Below are positions 52,292 through 61,306 of a stretch of 64,000 bases of DNA, piece by piece. How positions within the stretch are numbered: position 1 is the first letter of the stretch; each line of letters starts with the position of its first letter. This DNA comes from Candidatus Pelagibacter communis (GTDB taxonomy: Bacteria > Pseudomonadota > Alphaproteobacteria > Pelagibacterales > Pelagibacteraceae). The stretch is from the NCBI RefSeq assembly GCF_012932795.1, contig NZ_LANA01000001.1, positions 417,441-481,440 on the forward strand, written 5' to 3'. The notes under the pieces are model-generated. The model did not search any database. It was not told the origin of the DNA and worked only from the letters and a program-made list of their open reading frames with translations. Position numbers and translations under genes: made by a program.

Positions 52292-53245
52292 ATGAAAAAA
52301 ATATTAGTTACAAGAAAATTGATAAAGGATAGTGAGGAAAAAGCTTTAAAATTATTTGATGCAAAATTTAATAGTAATGATGAATTATATTCTCAATCAA
52401 AACTAATTGAGTTGAGTGAAGGTCAAGATGCGATTCTAACTTCTTTAACTGACAAGATGGATGGAGATACCATAAATAAGTTACCAAACACCATTAAGGT
52501 TATTTCTAATTTTGCAGTTGGTTTTGGAAATATAGATTTAGAAGCAGCTAAAAAAAGGGGGATAGCAGTTACTAATACTCCAGAAGTTTTATCTGATGCA
52601 ACAGCTGAGATTGGAATTTTACTAATACTTGGTGCTTGCAGAAGAGTTTCTGAAGGAATTCAAAGTGCAAAAGAAAGTAACTGGAAATGGTCCGCAGATT
52701 ATTTGATAGGAAAACAGTTAACAGGGACAAGACTTGGAATTTTAGGAATGGGAAGAATAGGTCAAAAAATTGCAAAAATTGCTAAAGCTTTAGGAATGGT
52801 TGTTCATTACCATAACCGATCAAAACTAAGTGAAGAAAAAGAACAAGGTGCCACTTATCATGATAGTTTAAAAGGTCTATTTGAAGTTTCTGATGTATTG
52901 TCAATTTGCTGTCCAGCAACAAAAGAAACAGAAAATTTAATTAATAAACAAACTTTAGAATATTTTCCAACAGGTGCAGTTATTACCAATGTAGCACGAG
53001 GAGATATTGTTGATGACGAAGCTTTGATAGATGCATTAAATAGAAGAAAAATTTATGCAGCAGGACTTGATGTTTATAAGGGAGAACCAAATTTAAATCC
53101 AGGTTACCTAAAAATTAAAAGTGTTTTCATTTTACCTCATCTTGGAAGCGCAACAAAGCACACAAGAATTGCTATGGCCAATTTAGCTGTAGATAATATT
53201 GATGAGTTTTTTAGAACAGGAAATTGTACAAATAAAGTAAACTAA
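52292..53245 (+). CDS. D-2-hydroxyacid dehydrogenase (glyoxylate/hydroxypyruvate reductase-like, GyaR)
   Basis: The 317-residue NAD(P)-dependent enzyme has LGMGRIGQKIAK (dinucleotide loop), NVARGDIVDDEALIDAL with the catalytic Arg, GLDVYKGEP with Glu and LPHLGSATKHTR with His. The style is that of glyoxylate/hydroxypyruvate reductases. It lies one base after the FAD-linked dehydrogenase and so could interconvert the same 2-oxo and D-2-hydroxy acids with NAD(P)H. Confidence 0.94.
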   Translation: MKKILVTRKLIKDSEEKALKLFDAKFNSNDELYSQSKLIELSEGQDAILTSLTDKMDGDTINKLPNTIKVISNFAVGFGNIDLEAAKKRGIAVTNTPEVLSDATAEIGILLILGACRRVSEGIQSAKESNWKWSADYLIGKQLTGTRLGILGMGRIGQKIAKIAKALGMVVHYHNRSKLSEEKEQGATYHDSLKGLFEVSDVLSICCPATKETENLINKQTLEYFPTGAVITNVARGDIVDDEALIDALNRRKIYAAGLDVYKGEPNLNPGYLKIKSVFILPHLGSATKHTRIAMANLAVDNIDEFFRTGNCTNKVN

Positions 53246-53322
53246 TTTCTATCTCAGATTGTAAAATGTTACTGAAGCGTCATTTTCGCTGTAGACTCTA
53301 ATCATGATTTATAATTAAATCT

Positions 53323-53342
53323 TATTAGTTAATTAACTAATA
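53323..53342. promoter_or_regulatory. 20-base perfect palindrome before dctP, candidate operator
   Basis: Bases 53323-53342 form an uninterrupted perfect palindrome centred on TTAATTAA-like sequence. It directly abuts the GAGGAG ribosome-binding site (53343-53348). Position between any promoter and the ribosome-binding site would let a dimeric regulator block transcription of the TRAP operon; an A/U-only hairpin is the alternative. Confidence 0.45.
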
Positions 53343-53353
53343 GAGGAGAAATA

Positions 53354-54508
53354 ATGATTAAAGACAAAAAATCTTTGAAGGCTTCAACACCTTCAAGACG
53401 AAAGTTCTTTAAAGCAGCAGCAGTGACGGGTGCAGCAGCAGCAACAGCTGTAGCAATGCCTAACATAGCTAATGCGGCGCCAGTAACTCTAAAAATGCAA
53501 GCAGCTTGGCCTTCAGGTGCAAACATTTTTTTTGAAATGGCAGGGGACTATTGTAAAATGGTTAGCGACATGTCTGGTGGATCACTTAAAATTGATCTTC
53601 AACCAGTTGGAGCAATCGTAAAAACTTCAGAAATTGGACAAGCAGTAAGTTCAGGCGTAGTAGATATGGGTCACTGGGTGACAGCATACTGGTATGGCAA
53701 AAATGCTGCAGCTTCACTTTTTGGAACTGGACCTTCATACGGAATGTCATCTCAAGAAGTTATGGGATGGATGGAGTATGGTGGAGGAAGAAAATTATAT
53801 GAAGAAGCAGTAGCTAGTGTTGGATTTAACTACACTGGATTCTTTCATATGCCTATGCCAGCACAACCTTTTGGTTGGTTCAAAAAGAATGTAACTAAAG
53901 TATCTGATGTTAAAGGTATGAAGTATAGAACAGTTGGTCTAGCGACTAATGTTTTAACTGCTATGGGAATGGTTGTAAGACAATTACCTGGTGGTGAAAT
54001 CCAACCAGCAATGAAAACTGGCTTGATTGATGCTGCAGAGTTTAACAACCCTACATCAGACTCACAGTTTGGAATGCAAGATGTCTCTAAACACTATCAC
54101 TTAGGAAGTTTCCATCAATCTCAGGAGATGTTTGAAATTCCTATGAATACTAAGAGACTGAAAAGCCTTTCACCTGCTCACCAAGCTATCTTGAAAAATG
54201 CTGCTTATGCTGCTAATTCAGATAACTACTTCAAAGCGCTAGTTAGATATTCAACTGACTTAGCTAAATTGATGAATGAGCATAAGGTTAATGTTTACCA
54301 AACATCTGATGCTATCTTAGCTGAACAGTTAAAAGGCTGGGATAAAATCGTTGGTGAGTTCTCTGCAAAAGATGCTTTCTTTAAGAAAGTTGTAGATTCT
54401 CAAAAAGCATACGCTAAGAGAACAATGAAGTATCTGTTGATGAATCAACCGAACTACAAATTAGCTTATGAAAATGAGTTTGGACCAATAGGAAAAGTTA
54501 AAATCTAA
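53354..54508 (+). CDS. dctP: TRAP transporter solute-binding protein DctP (TakP-like)
   Basis: The 384-residue periplasmic protein has a twin-arginine signal (SRRKFFKAAAVTG at residues 15-27, cleavage after ANA near 41). The mature part fits the TakP-like group that binds 2-oxoacids or lactate: WPSGANIFFEMAGDY, AVSSGVVDMGHW, LPGGEIQPAMKTGLIDAAEFNNP and HLGSFHQSQE. It has one of the few strong Shine-Dalgarno sequences in the window and G+C-richer codons, indicating high expression. It is followed by a strong terminator and then dctQM. Confidence 0.94.
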   Translation: MIKDKKSLKASTPSRRKFFKAAAVTGAAAATAVAMPNIANAAPVTLKMQAAWPSGANIFFEMAGDYCKMVSDMSGGSLKIDLQPVGAIVKTSEIGQAVSSGVVDMGHWVTAYWYGKNAAASLFGTGPSYGMSSQEVMGWMEYGGGRKLYEEAVASVGFNYTGFFHMPMPAQPFGWFKKNVTKVSDVKGMKYRTVGLATNVLTAMGMVVRQLPGGEIQPAMKTGLIDAAEFNNPTSDSQFGMQDVSKHYHLGSFHQSQEMFEIPMNTKRLKSLSPAHQAILKNAAYAANSDNYFKALVRYSTDLAKLMNEHKVNVYQTSDAILAEQLKGWDKIVGEFSAKDAFFKKVVDSQKAYAKRTMKYLLMNQPNYKLAYENEFGPIGKVKI

Positions 54509-54528
54509 TTAACTTTTTTAATAACTTT

Positions 54529-54560
54529 AAAGAGGGGGGGGTAAAGCCCCCCTTTTTTTT
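54529..54560 (+). terminator. Rho-independent terminator between dctP and dctQ
   Basis: Six G-C pairs (GGGGGG 54536-54541 with CCCCCC 54547-54552) around the loop TAAAG are followed by eight T residues; further A-T and G-T pairs extend the stem. It is the strongest terminator in the window, 20 bases after the dctP stop. It should make dctP mRNA far more abundant than the permease mRNA. Confidence 0.9.
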
Positions 54561-54600
54561 ATAGTACAGTTTTAAATAAATAAGGTATTCTATTTAAACA

Positions 54601-55188
54601 ATGATGAGATCTTACATAAAATTTGCTGATACACTAAGCACATCAATGGGCAAAGCTTTTTCTTGGTGCATCGTTATTTTAATGGGTGGAACTTGTTATG
54701 AGGTCGTAATGGCTTATGTATTTAATAAACCGACACTTTGGAATTTTGACTTTAGTATGCAGATGTATGGCGCAATATTAATGATGTCAGGAGCATATTG
54801 TTTAGCAACAGAATCTCATGTAAGGGGAGATGTAATTTACAGACTATTTAAACCAAAAGTACAAGGCTGGGTTGATTTAATACTATATTTTATCTTTTTC
54901 TTTCCTGGTGTATTAGCTTTAGCATTTTATGGATATGAATATGCAGCACTAGCTTGGAAAATAAAAGAAACGAGCTGGAGCAGCCCAGCACAAATACAAA
55001 TTTATATGGCTAAAACTATGATACCAGCAGCGGGTATTTTATTAACAATGCAAGGAGTTTCCGAGGTATTTAGATCTATTATTTGTATTCAAACAGGACA
55101 TTGGCCAGCAAGAATGGTTGTTGCGGAGGAAACTGAACAAATTTTAATGAGAACTTCACAAGACGAGGAACAAAAAGATGTTATTTAG
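54601..55188 (+). CDS. dctQ: TRAP transporter small permease DctQ
   Basis: The 195-residue protein has four predicted helices and the small-permease pattern: FSWCIVILMGGTCYEVVMAYVFNKPT, AILMMSGAYCLATESHVRGDVIY and GILLTMQGVSEVFRSI. It overlaps the large permease by 11 bases. Together with DctP and DctM it forms a sodium-driven uptake system, here probably for a 2-oxo- or 2-hydroxycarboxylate. Confidence 0.93.
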   Translation: MMRSYIKFADTLSTSMGKAFSWCIVILMGGTCYEVVMAYVFNKPTLWNFDFSMQMYGAILMMSGAYCLATESHVRGDVIYRLFKPKVQGWVDLILYFIFFFPGVLALAFYGYEYAALAWKIKETSWSSPAQIQIYMAKTMIPAAGILLTMQGVSEVFRSIICIQTGHWPARMVVAEETEQILMRTSQDEEQKDVI

Positions 55189-56539
55189 TCTTACGAATCC
55201 TGAAGTAGCCATCTTAATGATGGGTATATTTTTGTTTGCAGTACTATTAGGCTTCCCAATTGCTTTTACACTGATGGCAATGGGAATAGGTTTTGGTTAT
55301 TATGCTTATTACGACGCTGCTTTAATGGAGCATATATTTGATAATAGAATATTCCAATTATTTGTTCAAAACACTTATACTGTAATGGATAACAATGTTC
55401 TTACTGCTGTACCTTTGTTTTTATTTATGGGTTACCTAGTTGAAAGAGCTGGAATCGTATCAAAACTATTTTTTGCAATAAGATTAGCTGCACACAGACT
55501 ACCTGCTTCAATGGCAGTAGCTGCACTTATTACCTGTACTCTTTTCTCAACAGCAACAGGAATCATTGGTGCTGTTGTAACTTTGATGGGATTGCTTGCT
55601 TGGCCAGCAATGGTTAAGGCAGGTTATGATAAAAAATTTGCATCTGGTGTAATTTGTGCAGGTGGATGTTTAGGAATCTTGATACCTCCAAGTATTATGC
55701 TAATTGTTTACTCGGTCATTGCACAATTATCACCATTAAGATTATTTGCTGCAGCGATCTTTCCAGGTTTATTACTTGCAGGTTTATATATAGGATATGC
55801 AGTAACTAGAGCCTGGTTGAACCCATCTATAGCACCAAAACCACCTTCAGAAGATATTCCGCCTAGGGCAGAAATTTTAAAAGAAGTACTAGTTTCATTT
55901 GTTCCTCTTTTTGGATTAATAATGTTGGTACTTGGAACAATTTTAGCAGGTATAGCAACGCCTGCAGAAGCTGCAGCTGCGGGAGCGTTTGGAGCAATAC
56001 TTTTATCTTGGTTTTATAAAACTTTAAAATGGCAAAGCTTTAAAGAATCAGTTTTTTTAACAGCCAAAACTACTGCAATGATTATGTGGTTATTCATTGG
56101 TTCTTGGACTTTTTCATCTGTTTTTTCTTATTTAGGTGGTCATGAAGTATTTGAACATTTTTTCACGTCAATAAATATTACTACTTGGCAGTTTTTAATA
56201 ATTACACAAATAATAATCTTTCTTTTAGGTTGGCCATTAGAATGGACTGAAATTTTGATTATTTTTGTTCCAATTTTTTTACCACTGTTAGAGATATTTA
56301 ATGTTAATCCATATTTCTTCGCAATGTTAATTGCTTTAAATTTACAAACATCTTTTTTAACACCACCAATGGCAATGTCAGCCTATTACTTAAAAGGTGT
56401 TCAAAAAAATAATGTTGAATTGATGCAAATATTTGCAGGAATTATGCCTTTCTTGGCTATAGTAATATTTGCTATGTTTCTTATGTATATGTTTCCAGGT
56501 ATCGCCCTATGGTTACCAGAAACATTGTTTGCAGATTAG
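55178..56539 (+). CDS. dctM: TRAP transporter large permease DctM
   Basis: The 453-residue protein has 11-12 helices and large-permease motifs: FLFAVLLGFPIAFTLMAMG, VPLFLFMGYLVERAG, GGCLGILIPPSIMLIVYSVIA and LGWPLEWTEILIIFVPIFLP, then LNLQTSFLTPPMAMSAYYLKG. It is the ion-coupled translocator of the system. The amidase gene begins ten bases after its stop. Confidence 0.95.
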   Translation: MLFSLTNPEVAILMMGIFLFAVLLGFPIAFTLMAMGIGFGYYAYYDAALMEHIFDNRIFQLFVQNTYTVMDNNVLTAVPLFLFMGYLVERAGIVSKLFFAIRLAAHRLPASMAVAALITCTLFSTATGIIGAVVTLMGLLAWPAMVKAGYDKKFASGVICAGGCLGILIPPSIMLIVYSVIAQLSPLRLFAAAIFPGLLLAGLYIGYAVTRAWLNPSIAPKPPSEDIPPRAEILKEVLVSFVPLFGLIMLVLGTILAGIATPAEAAAAGAFGAILLSWFYKTLKWQSFKESVFLTAKTTAMIMWLFIGSWTFSSVFSYLGGHEVFEHFFTSINITTWQFLIITQIIIFLLGWPLEWTEILIIFVPIFLPLLEIFNVNPYFFAMLIALNLQTSFLTPPMAMSAYYLKGVQKNNVELMQIFAGIMPFLAIVIFAMFLMYMFPGIALWLPETLFAD

Positions 56540-56549
56540 GTGATTTAAA

Positions 56550-57887
56550 ATGATAGATATATTTTCTCTTACTACTGTTAAATTAGTAGAAAAATTAAAA
56601 GAAGGTGAAATCTCTTCAGTAGAAGTTTGTAAACAATATATTGAGAGAATAAAAAAGTTTGAAAAAGATGTTAAAGCATGGGCCCATTTTGATAAAAAGG
56701 AGCTTTTAGAAAAAGCAGAAGAAGCAGATGAGTATAGAAAATCTGGAAAACCATTAGGATCTTTACATGGCTTGCCCGTTGCAGTTAAAGATATTATTGG
56801 AACTTTAGATATGCCAACCGAATGTGGAACTGTTATTAGGAAAAAAATGACAGGCTCGCAGGAAGCAGAAGTTGTTAATTTACTTAAAATTGCAGGGGCT
56901 ATTATCATGGGAAAAACAGAAACTACTGAGCTTGCATATTTTCATCCAGGAAAAACTACAAACCCTCATGACCACTCAAGAACACCTGGAGGATCATCAA
57001 GTGGTTCGGCTGCAGCTGTAGCAGCCCACATGGCTCCATTATCAATAGGTTCACAAACTAATGGCTCAGTTATTAGACCAGCATCTTATTGTGGGGTTGT
57101 TGGCTATAAACCATCTTATGGATTAATTTCTCGTAGTGGTGTCTTGAAACAATCTGATAAATTAGATCATATTGGTGTATTTGGAAAATCTGTTGAAGAT
57201 GTAGCATTATTAACGAAAGTATTAATAAAAAAAGATTTACACGATCCTTTCACGGTTCATTATTCTGCAGATGAAATGCTCAATGTTTGCAAAAAAGGTC
57301 CAATTTTTGAACCTAAATTTATATTTTATAAAACTAAGAGTTGGAAAAAAATAGATAAAAAATCTCAAGAATCTTTTGAGTTCTTTATAAAAACTTTTAA
57401 AAAAAATATTGAAGTATTTGATACCCCTTCTTATTTTGATGACATACCTAAATACCACAAAATAATACATGAAACTGATATGGCTAATAATTTTCAGGCC
57501 TATTATAAGAAATCTAAAAAAAAGCTTTCAAAAGAAATAATAAATGCAATTGAAAGAGGATTAAAATATACAGCTAAGGAATATGCTGAGGCAATTGATT
57601 TTATGAAACTAAGTTATGAGTCTTACCAGGAAGTATTTGAAGATTACCATGGAGTTTTAAGTCCAGGAACAACAGGTGTTGCTGATAAAGGTTTAAAAAG
57701 TACTGGTAGCCCAGAATTCTGTACTGTTTGGACCTATATGGGTGTACCATCTATTTCATTACCTTTACTTACGGGGACAAATAATTTACCATTAGGAATT
57801 CAGTTAGTTGGAGATAAGCTTGATGATTTGAGATTTTTAGGCGTAGCCAACTGGTTAGAAAAAAATTGTAAAAAGTATGCTAAATAA
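56550..57887 (+). CDS. Amidase signature family protein
   Basis: The 445-residue enzyme has the Ser-cisSer-Lys triad of the family: Lys80 in GLPVAVKDI, the glycine/serine-rich PGGSSSGSAAAVAAHM and SQTNGSVIRPASYCG, which holds the nucleophile Ser. The substrate is unknown; GatA is unlikely because the surrounding motifs and the lack of gatB/gatC do not fit. Co-location with a TRAP transporter suggests hydrolysis of an imported amide or of an ester-like precursor. Confidence 0.9.
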   Translation: MIDIFSLTTVKLVEKLKEGEISSVEVCKQYIERIKKFEKDVKAWAHFDKKELLEKAEEADEYRKSGKPLGSLHGLPVAVKDIIGTLDMPTECGTVIRKKMTGSQEAEVVNLLKIAGAIIMGKTETTELAYFHPGKTTNPHDHSRTPGGSSSGSAAAVAAHMAPLSIGSQTNGSVIRPASYCGVVGYKPSYGLISRSGVLKQSDKLDHIGVFGKSVEDVALLTKVLIKKDLHDPFTVHYSADEMLNVCKKGPIFEPKFIFYKTKSWKKIDKKSQESFEFFIKTFKKNIEVFDTPSYFDDIPKYHKIIHETDMANNFQAYYKKSKKKLSKEIINAIERGLKYTAKEYAEAIDFMKLSYESYQEVFEDYHGVLSPGTTGVADKGLKSTGSPEFCTVWTYMGVPSISLPLLTGTNNLPLGIQLVGDKLDDLRFLGVANWLEKNCKKYAK

Positions 57888-58056
57888 ATTTACAACATTT
57901 TTAGGGTCAGCTCTTGCTGCGGCATTTTTAATAGGTCTAGCAACAACCTTAACAAGATCATCAATGATTGGTTTTTTTGATGTTCTTCCTGTCTATATTT
58001 TGATGGCTATAGCAATTTTTATGATGGTTTACGAAGCCTTTTTCGATAAAAAATAA
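57877..58056 (+). CDS. Small membrane protein (59 residues)
   Basis: An ORF of 59 codons whose ATG lies inside the amidase 3' end (11-base overlap). It encodes two hydrophobic helices (FLGSALAAAFLIGLATTL, then VLPVYILMAIAIFMMVYEAFF) joined by a short loop with TRSSMIGF, and a short basic tail. It fills an otherwise empty 182-base gap, keeps an open frame in A/T-rich DNA and has a start that overlaps its neighbour, all of which favour a real gene. No function is recognised. Confidence 0.65.
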   Translation: MLNKFTTFLGSALAAAFLIGLATTLTRSSMIGFFDVLPVYILMAIAIFMMVYEAFFDKK

Positions 58057-58069
58057 TTTTCTACTTGCA

Positions 58070-58981
58070 GTGAATAATTCTAAAAATAGTTATTTACCTT
58101 TTTTATTATTGTTTATTCAGCCAGTTTTTATGGCTAGTAATTTAATAGTAGCAAGAGGTGGTGTGGAATATGTTCCTCCAGTTTCTCTAGCTTTTTGGAG
58201 ATGGGCAGTAGTTTTTTTATTATTATTACCTTTTACTTACAAATCTTTGAAAAAAAATTTTAAATTTATAAAGCAAGAATATAAAAGAATATTTTTTATC
58301 GGTTCAATGGGTTGTGGTGTTTGCGGAGCTTTTCCATTTCTAGCTGGACAAACAACTACTGTTACTAATATGGGAATTATATATTCATCTTCTCCAATAT
58401 TTATAATTCTTATCTCTAGTATTTTTTTTAAAGAAAAAATAAACTTTCTTAAAATTTTGGGACTTTTCTCTTGTTTGGTTGGTGTTTTTGCCATTATCAT
58501 TAAGGGTAATTTATCTTTGTTAATAAGCCTCAAGTTTACAATTGGAGATTTATGGATGTTAGCTTCTGCAATAGGATGGGCTCTTTATTCTATTTATCTA
58601 TTTTATTGGAAAACAAATCTAAAAATTTTTGACAGATTTACTTTAATTGCATTCTTTGGTATGATCAGTTTGCTACCATTTTATTTGATAGAAGAGACCT
58701 TCTTTGTAAGAACTGTCTTTAATACAGAATTTTTTATGTGGGTTTTATTTGCAGCTATATCACCAGGAATTATAGCATTTACCTTATATACGATGGCACA
58801 AAAGAAACTCGGTGCTTCAATTACTGGTTTTACACTTTATATTTTTACTGTTTATAGTGCTATTTATGGTTTTCTATTTTTTAATGAACAGCTTGAATAT
58901 TATCACTATTTAGGAACAGTCTTGGTTTTTGGTGGTGTTTATTTAGTTAAAAAAAAAAGTAAATATGAAAAAAAAACTTAA
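58070..58981 (+). CDS. DMT superfamily (EamA-type) permease
   Basis: The 303-residue protein has ten predicted helices in two EamA repeats (AFWRWAVVFLLLLPFTYKSL and SAIGWALYSIYLFYWK). Such transporters export or import amino acids, sugars or organic acids; the substrate is unknown. It starts with GTG, 13 bases after the small membrane ORF, and overlaps the alpha/beta hydrolase by 17 bases. Confidence 0.9.
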   Translation: MNNSKNSYLPFLLLFIQPVFMASNLIVARGGVEYVPPVSLAFWRWAVVFLLLLPFTYKSLKKNFKFIKQEYKRIFFIGSMGCGVCGAFPFLAGQTTTVTNMGIIYSSSPIFIILISSIFFKEKINFLKILGLFSCLVGVFAIIIKGNLSLLISLKFTIGDLWMLASAIGWALYSIYLFYWKTNLKIFDRFTLIAFFGMISLLPFYLIEETFFVRTVFNTEFFMWVLFAAISPGIIAFTLYTMAQKKLGASITGFTLYIFTVYSAIYGFLFFNEQLEYYHYLGTVLVFGGVYLVKKKSKYEKKT

Positions 58982-59783
58982 AGAGTATTTATTGAAGTTA
59001 ATTTTAATTATTCCAATAGCTTACTTTTCTTTACTTTTTATTATATTTATATTTCAACGAAACTTATTATATCACCCAAAAGAAAATAATTATTTTGGAG
59101 ATAAATTAAAAGTTAAAATAGAAAAAGTAAAGATTGAGACAGGTGATAATTTTGAATTACTAGGATGGTTTCATGAAAAAGATCTTAGAAATTTTAAAAC
59201 TATAGTTTTCTTTCATGGTAATGCAGGAACATTAGAAAACAGAATACATAAAATCAATCATTTTAAAGAAATGAAGATAAATTTTCTAATCATTTCTTGG
59301 AGAGGATTTAGTGGAAACTTAGGCAAACCAACAGAAAAAGGTCTATATGAAGATGGCAAGAGTGCAATTAATTGGTTAAAAAGAAAAGGCTTAAAAGATA
59401 ATGACATTGTTCTGTATGGTGAGTCTTTAGGCACTGGGATTGCAACTCATATTGCTCAAAACCATAAATTTGCAGGCGTTATACTGGAATCTCCATTTAC
59501 ATCTATGGTTGATGCAGCAAAAAATGTATATCCATATTTTCCAATCAGACTTTTACTTAAAGACAAATATGAAAGTGATAAAAAAATTAAAAATCTTAAG
59601 TCTCCAATTCTGATAATGCATGGAGAAGCAGATAAAATAGTGCCATTTTGGATGGGAAAAAAAATGTATGAATTAGCAAATGCACCAAAATATTCTTACT
59701 TTTCTGAAAAAGACAATCACATGATGGAATACAACGAAAAGATGATAGTGGTTTTGAAGGAATTTTTAAAGAGTTTAAATTAA
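58965..59783 (+). CDS. Alpha/beta hydrolase (ABHD13/YfhR-like), membrane-anchored
   Basis: The 272-residue protein has an N-terminal helix (about residues 8-28), then FFHGNAGTLENR (oxyanion hole), the nucleophile elbow YGESLGTGIA, IMHGEADKIVP with the acid Asp and DNHMM with His. It is of the peptidase S9-like serine hydrolase type. The substrate is not known; acyl esters or acyl-peptides are likely. Confidence 0.9.
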   Translation: MKKKLKEYLLKLILIIPIAYFSLLFIIFIFQRNLLYHPKENNYFGDKLKVKIEKVKIETGDNFELLGWFHEKDLRNFKTIVFFHGNAGTLENRIHKINHFKEMKINFLIISWRGFSGNLGKPTEKGLYEDGKSAINWLKRKGLKDNDIVLYGESLGTGIATHIAQNHKFAGVILESPFTSMVDAAKNVYPYFPIRLLLKDKYESDKKIKNLKSPILIMHGEADKIVPFWMGKKMYELANAPKYSYFSEKDNHMMEYNEKMIVVLKEFLKSLN

Positions 59784-59832
59784 GCCACAATCTGACCAAA
59801 TAATTTACAAATTTCATTTCTATAAATAGACA

Positions 59833-60396
59833 GTGAAAAAATTTATTATAATATCATTTTACTTAATTTTTATTTCAGGTTCTGTAATTGCAGAAAATAT
59901 AGAATCTTCAGCAAATAATCTCTTTCATATAGGACAAATGAATTCACATAATAAAAATTTTGCTCTTTTTTTTAAAACTAGAGATAAAGCTATTTTAGCA
60001 AGAGGGGAGGATTATAATTATGTTACAGATTTTCCTCAGGATTTATATATCTATAATTATGAAACAAAAATTTCATCACCATTAATTTCATACGAATGGT
60101 TTCCTTCACAGGCAAAACACCTCTTAGAAGGTTATGATTATCCAGTTTTTCCAGAAGACTTTGCTTATTATTTATTAAAAGATAACAACACCTTAGTCAT
60201 GATTAGTGCAATTAAAAACATAAGAAAAAATTTCAAATTTGATATTACTAATAAAAAATTAAATTCATACCCATCAAATGGTAAGTTTGATTTTATAATT
60301 TCATCAATTGCAAAAAATTGTGGACATTCAGATCTTAAAGAAAATTATAAATGTAACTACTACAAGCCTTTAATTTCTAATAATCTAATTAATTAA
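59833..60396 (+). CDS. Hypothetical exported protein
   Basis: I do not recognise the family. The 187-residue protein starts with GTG, has a signal peptide (KKFIIISFYLIFISGSVIA, cleavage near residue 20) and one Cys pair near the C-terminus (KNCGHSDLKENYKCNYY), probably a periplasmic disulphide. Aromatic-rich segments such as YNYETKISSPLISYEWFP suggest a beta-rich fold. Its end overlaps the convergent ftsY by eight bases. Confidence 0.7.
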   Translation: MKKFIIISFYLIFISGSVIAENIESSANNLFHIGQMNSHNKNFALFFKTRDKAILARGEDYNYVTDFPQDLYIYNYETKISSPLISYEWFPSQAKHLLEGYDYPVFPEDFAYYLLKDNNTLVMISAIKNIRKNFKFDITNKKLNSYPSNGKFDFIISSIAKNCGHSDLKENYKCNYYKPLISNNLIN

Positions 60397-61306
60397 TTTG
60401 AGTAAATGCTTCAGCAAATTTTTCTGCATTAAAAATTTGTAAATCATCTTCTTTTTCACCAAGTCCAAGCGCGATTATGGGAAGCTTATATTTTTTAGCA
60501 AGTGCTAATAAAATTCCTCCTTTTGCAGTGCCATCTAATTTTGTCATTATCAAACCAGTAAGAGGTATAATTTTGTTAAATTCTTCCACTTGATTGATTA
60601 CATTTTGGCCAGAGGTTGCGTCAAGCACTAGGATTACATCGTGAGGAGCATCTGGATCTATCTTTTTAGTCACATTGGCAATTTTTTTATATTCTTCCAT
60701 TAAATTTTTTTTATTTTGTAATCTTCCAGCTGTATCAATTAAAACATGATTAAAATCACCCTTTAATGCTTCTTCAATTGCCTTGTAGGCAACTGATGCG
60801 GGGTCGGACCCTTGAGTAGATTTTGTAATTTGTACATTAATTTTATTAGCCCAACTTTCTAATTGTTCTATAGCAGCTGCTCTAAATGTATCGCAAGCAG
60901 AAAACATAACTTTGTTACCGTTAGATTTTAAAATTTTACCAACTTTTCCAATAGTTGTTGTTTTTCCTACCCCATTAACTCCTGATATTAGGACCGCATT
61001 GAGTTTTTCTTTTTTATTAAAAAAATTTTCATTTTCCAAAGGTTTCATTAAAGTGATTATATAGCCTCTTAGAATTAAATTTACTTCATTCAAGATATCT
61101 TTATTTGGATCTATTTTTTCTTGACCAATAATTTTCTTAATTTCCTCAGCTGCAACAAGACCAACATCTGATTGAATTAGATATTCTTCAATTTGATCTA
61201 ATGTTTTGTCATCAATTTCTTTTTTGATAATTATCTCTCTTAAGCCAGACGTAAATGCAGAGGCACTTTTTTTAAAGCCAATTTTAAATTTATCAAAAAT
61301 TCTCAT
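60389..61306 (-). CDS. ftsY: Signal recognition particle receptor FtsY
   Basis: GTPase receptor for SRP at the membrane. The 305-residue protein is only the NG core: a helical N domain, G1 GVNGVGKTTT, DTAGR (G3) and TKLDGTAKGG (G4/G5 region). The long acidic A domain of enterobacterial FtsY is missing, as in many alphaproteobacteria. It follows dapF with a one-base overlap; its partner Ffh is divergent, about 1 kb away. Confidence 0.97.
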   Translation of the reverse strand: MRIFDKFKIGFKKSASAFTSGLREIIIKKEIDDKTLDQIEEYLIQSDVGLVAAEEIKKIIGQEKIDPNKDILNEVNLILRGYIITLMKPLENENFFNKKEKLNAVLISGVNGVGKTTTIGKVGKILKSNGNKVMFSACDTFRAAAIEQLESWANKINVQITKSTQGSDPASVAYKAIEEALKGDFNHVLIDTAGRLQNKKNLMEEYKKIANVTKKIDPDAPHDVILVLDATSGQNVINQVEEFNKIIPLTGLIMTKLDGTAKGGILLALAKKYKLPIIALGLGEKEDDLQIFNAEKFAEAFTQIN

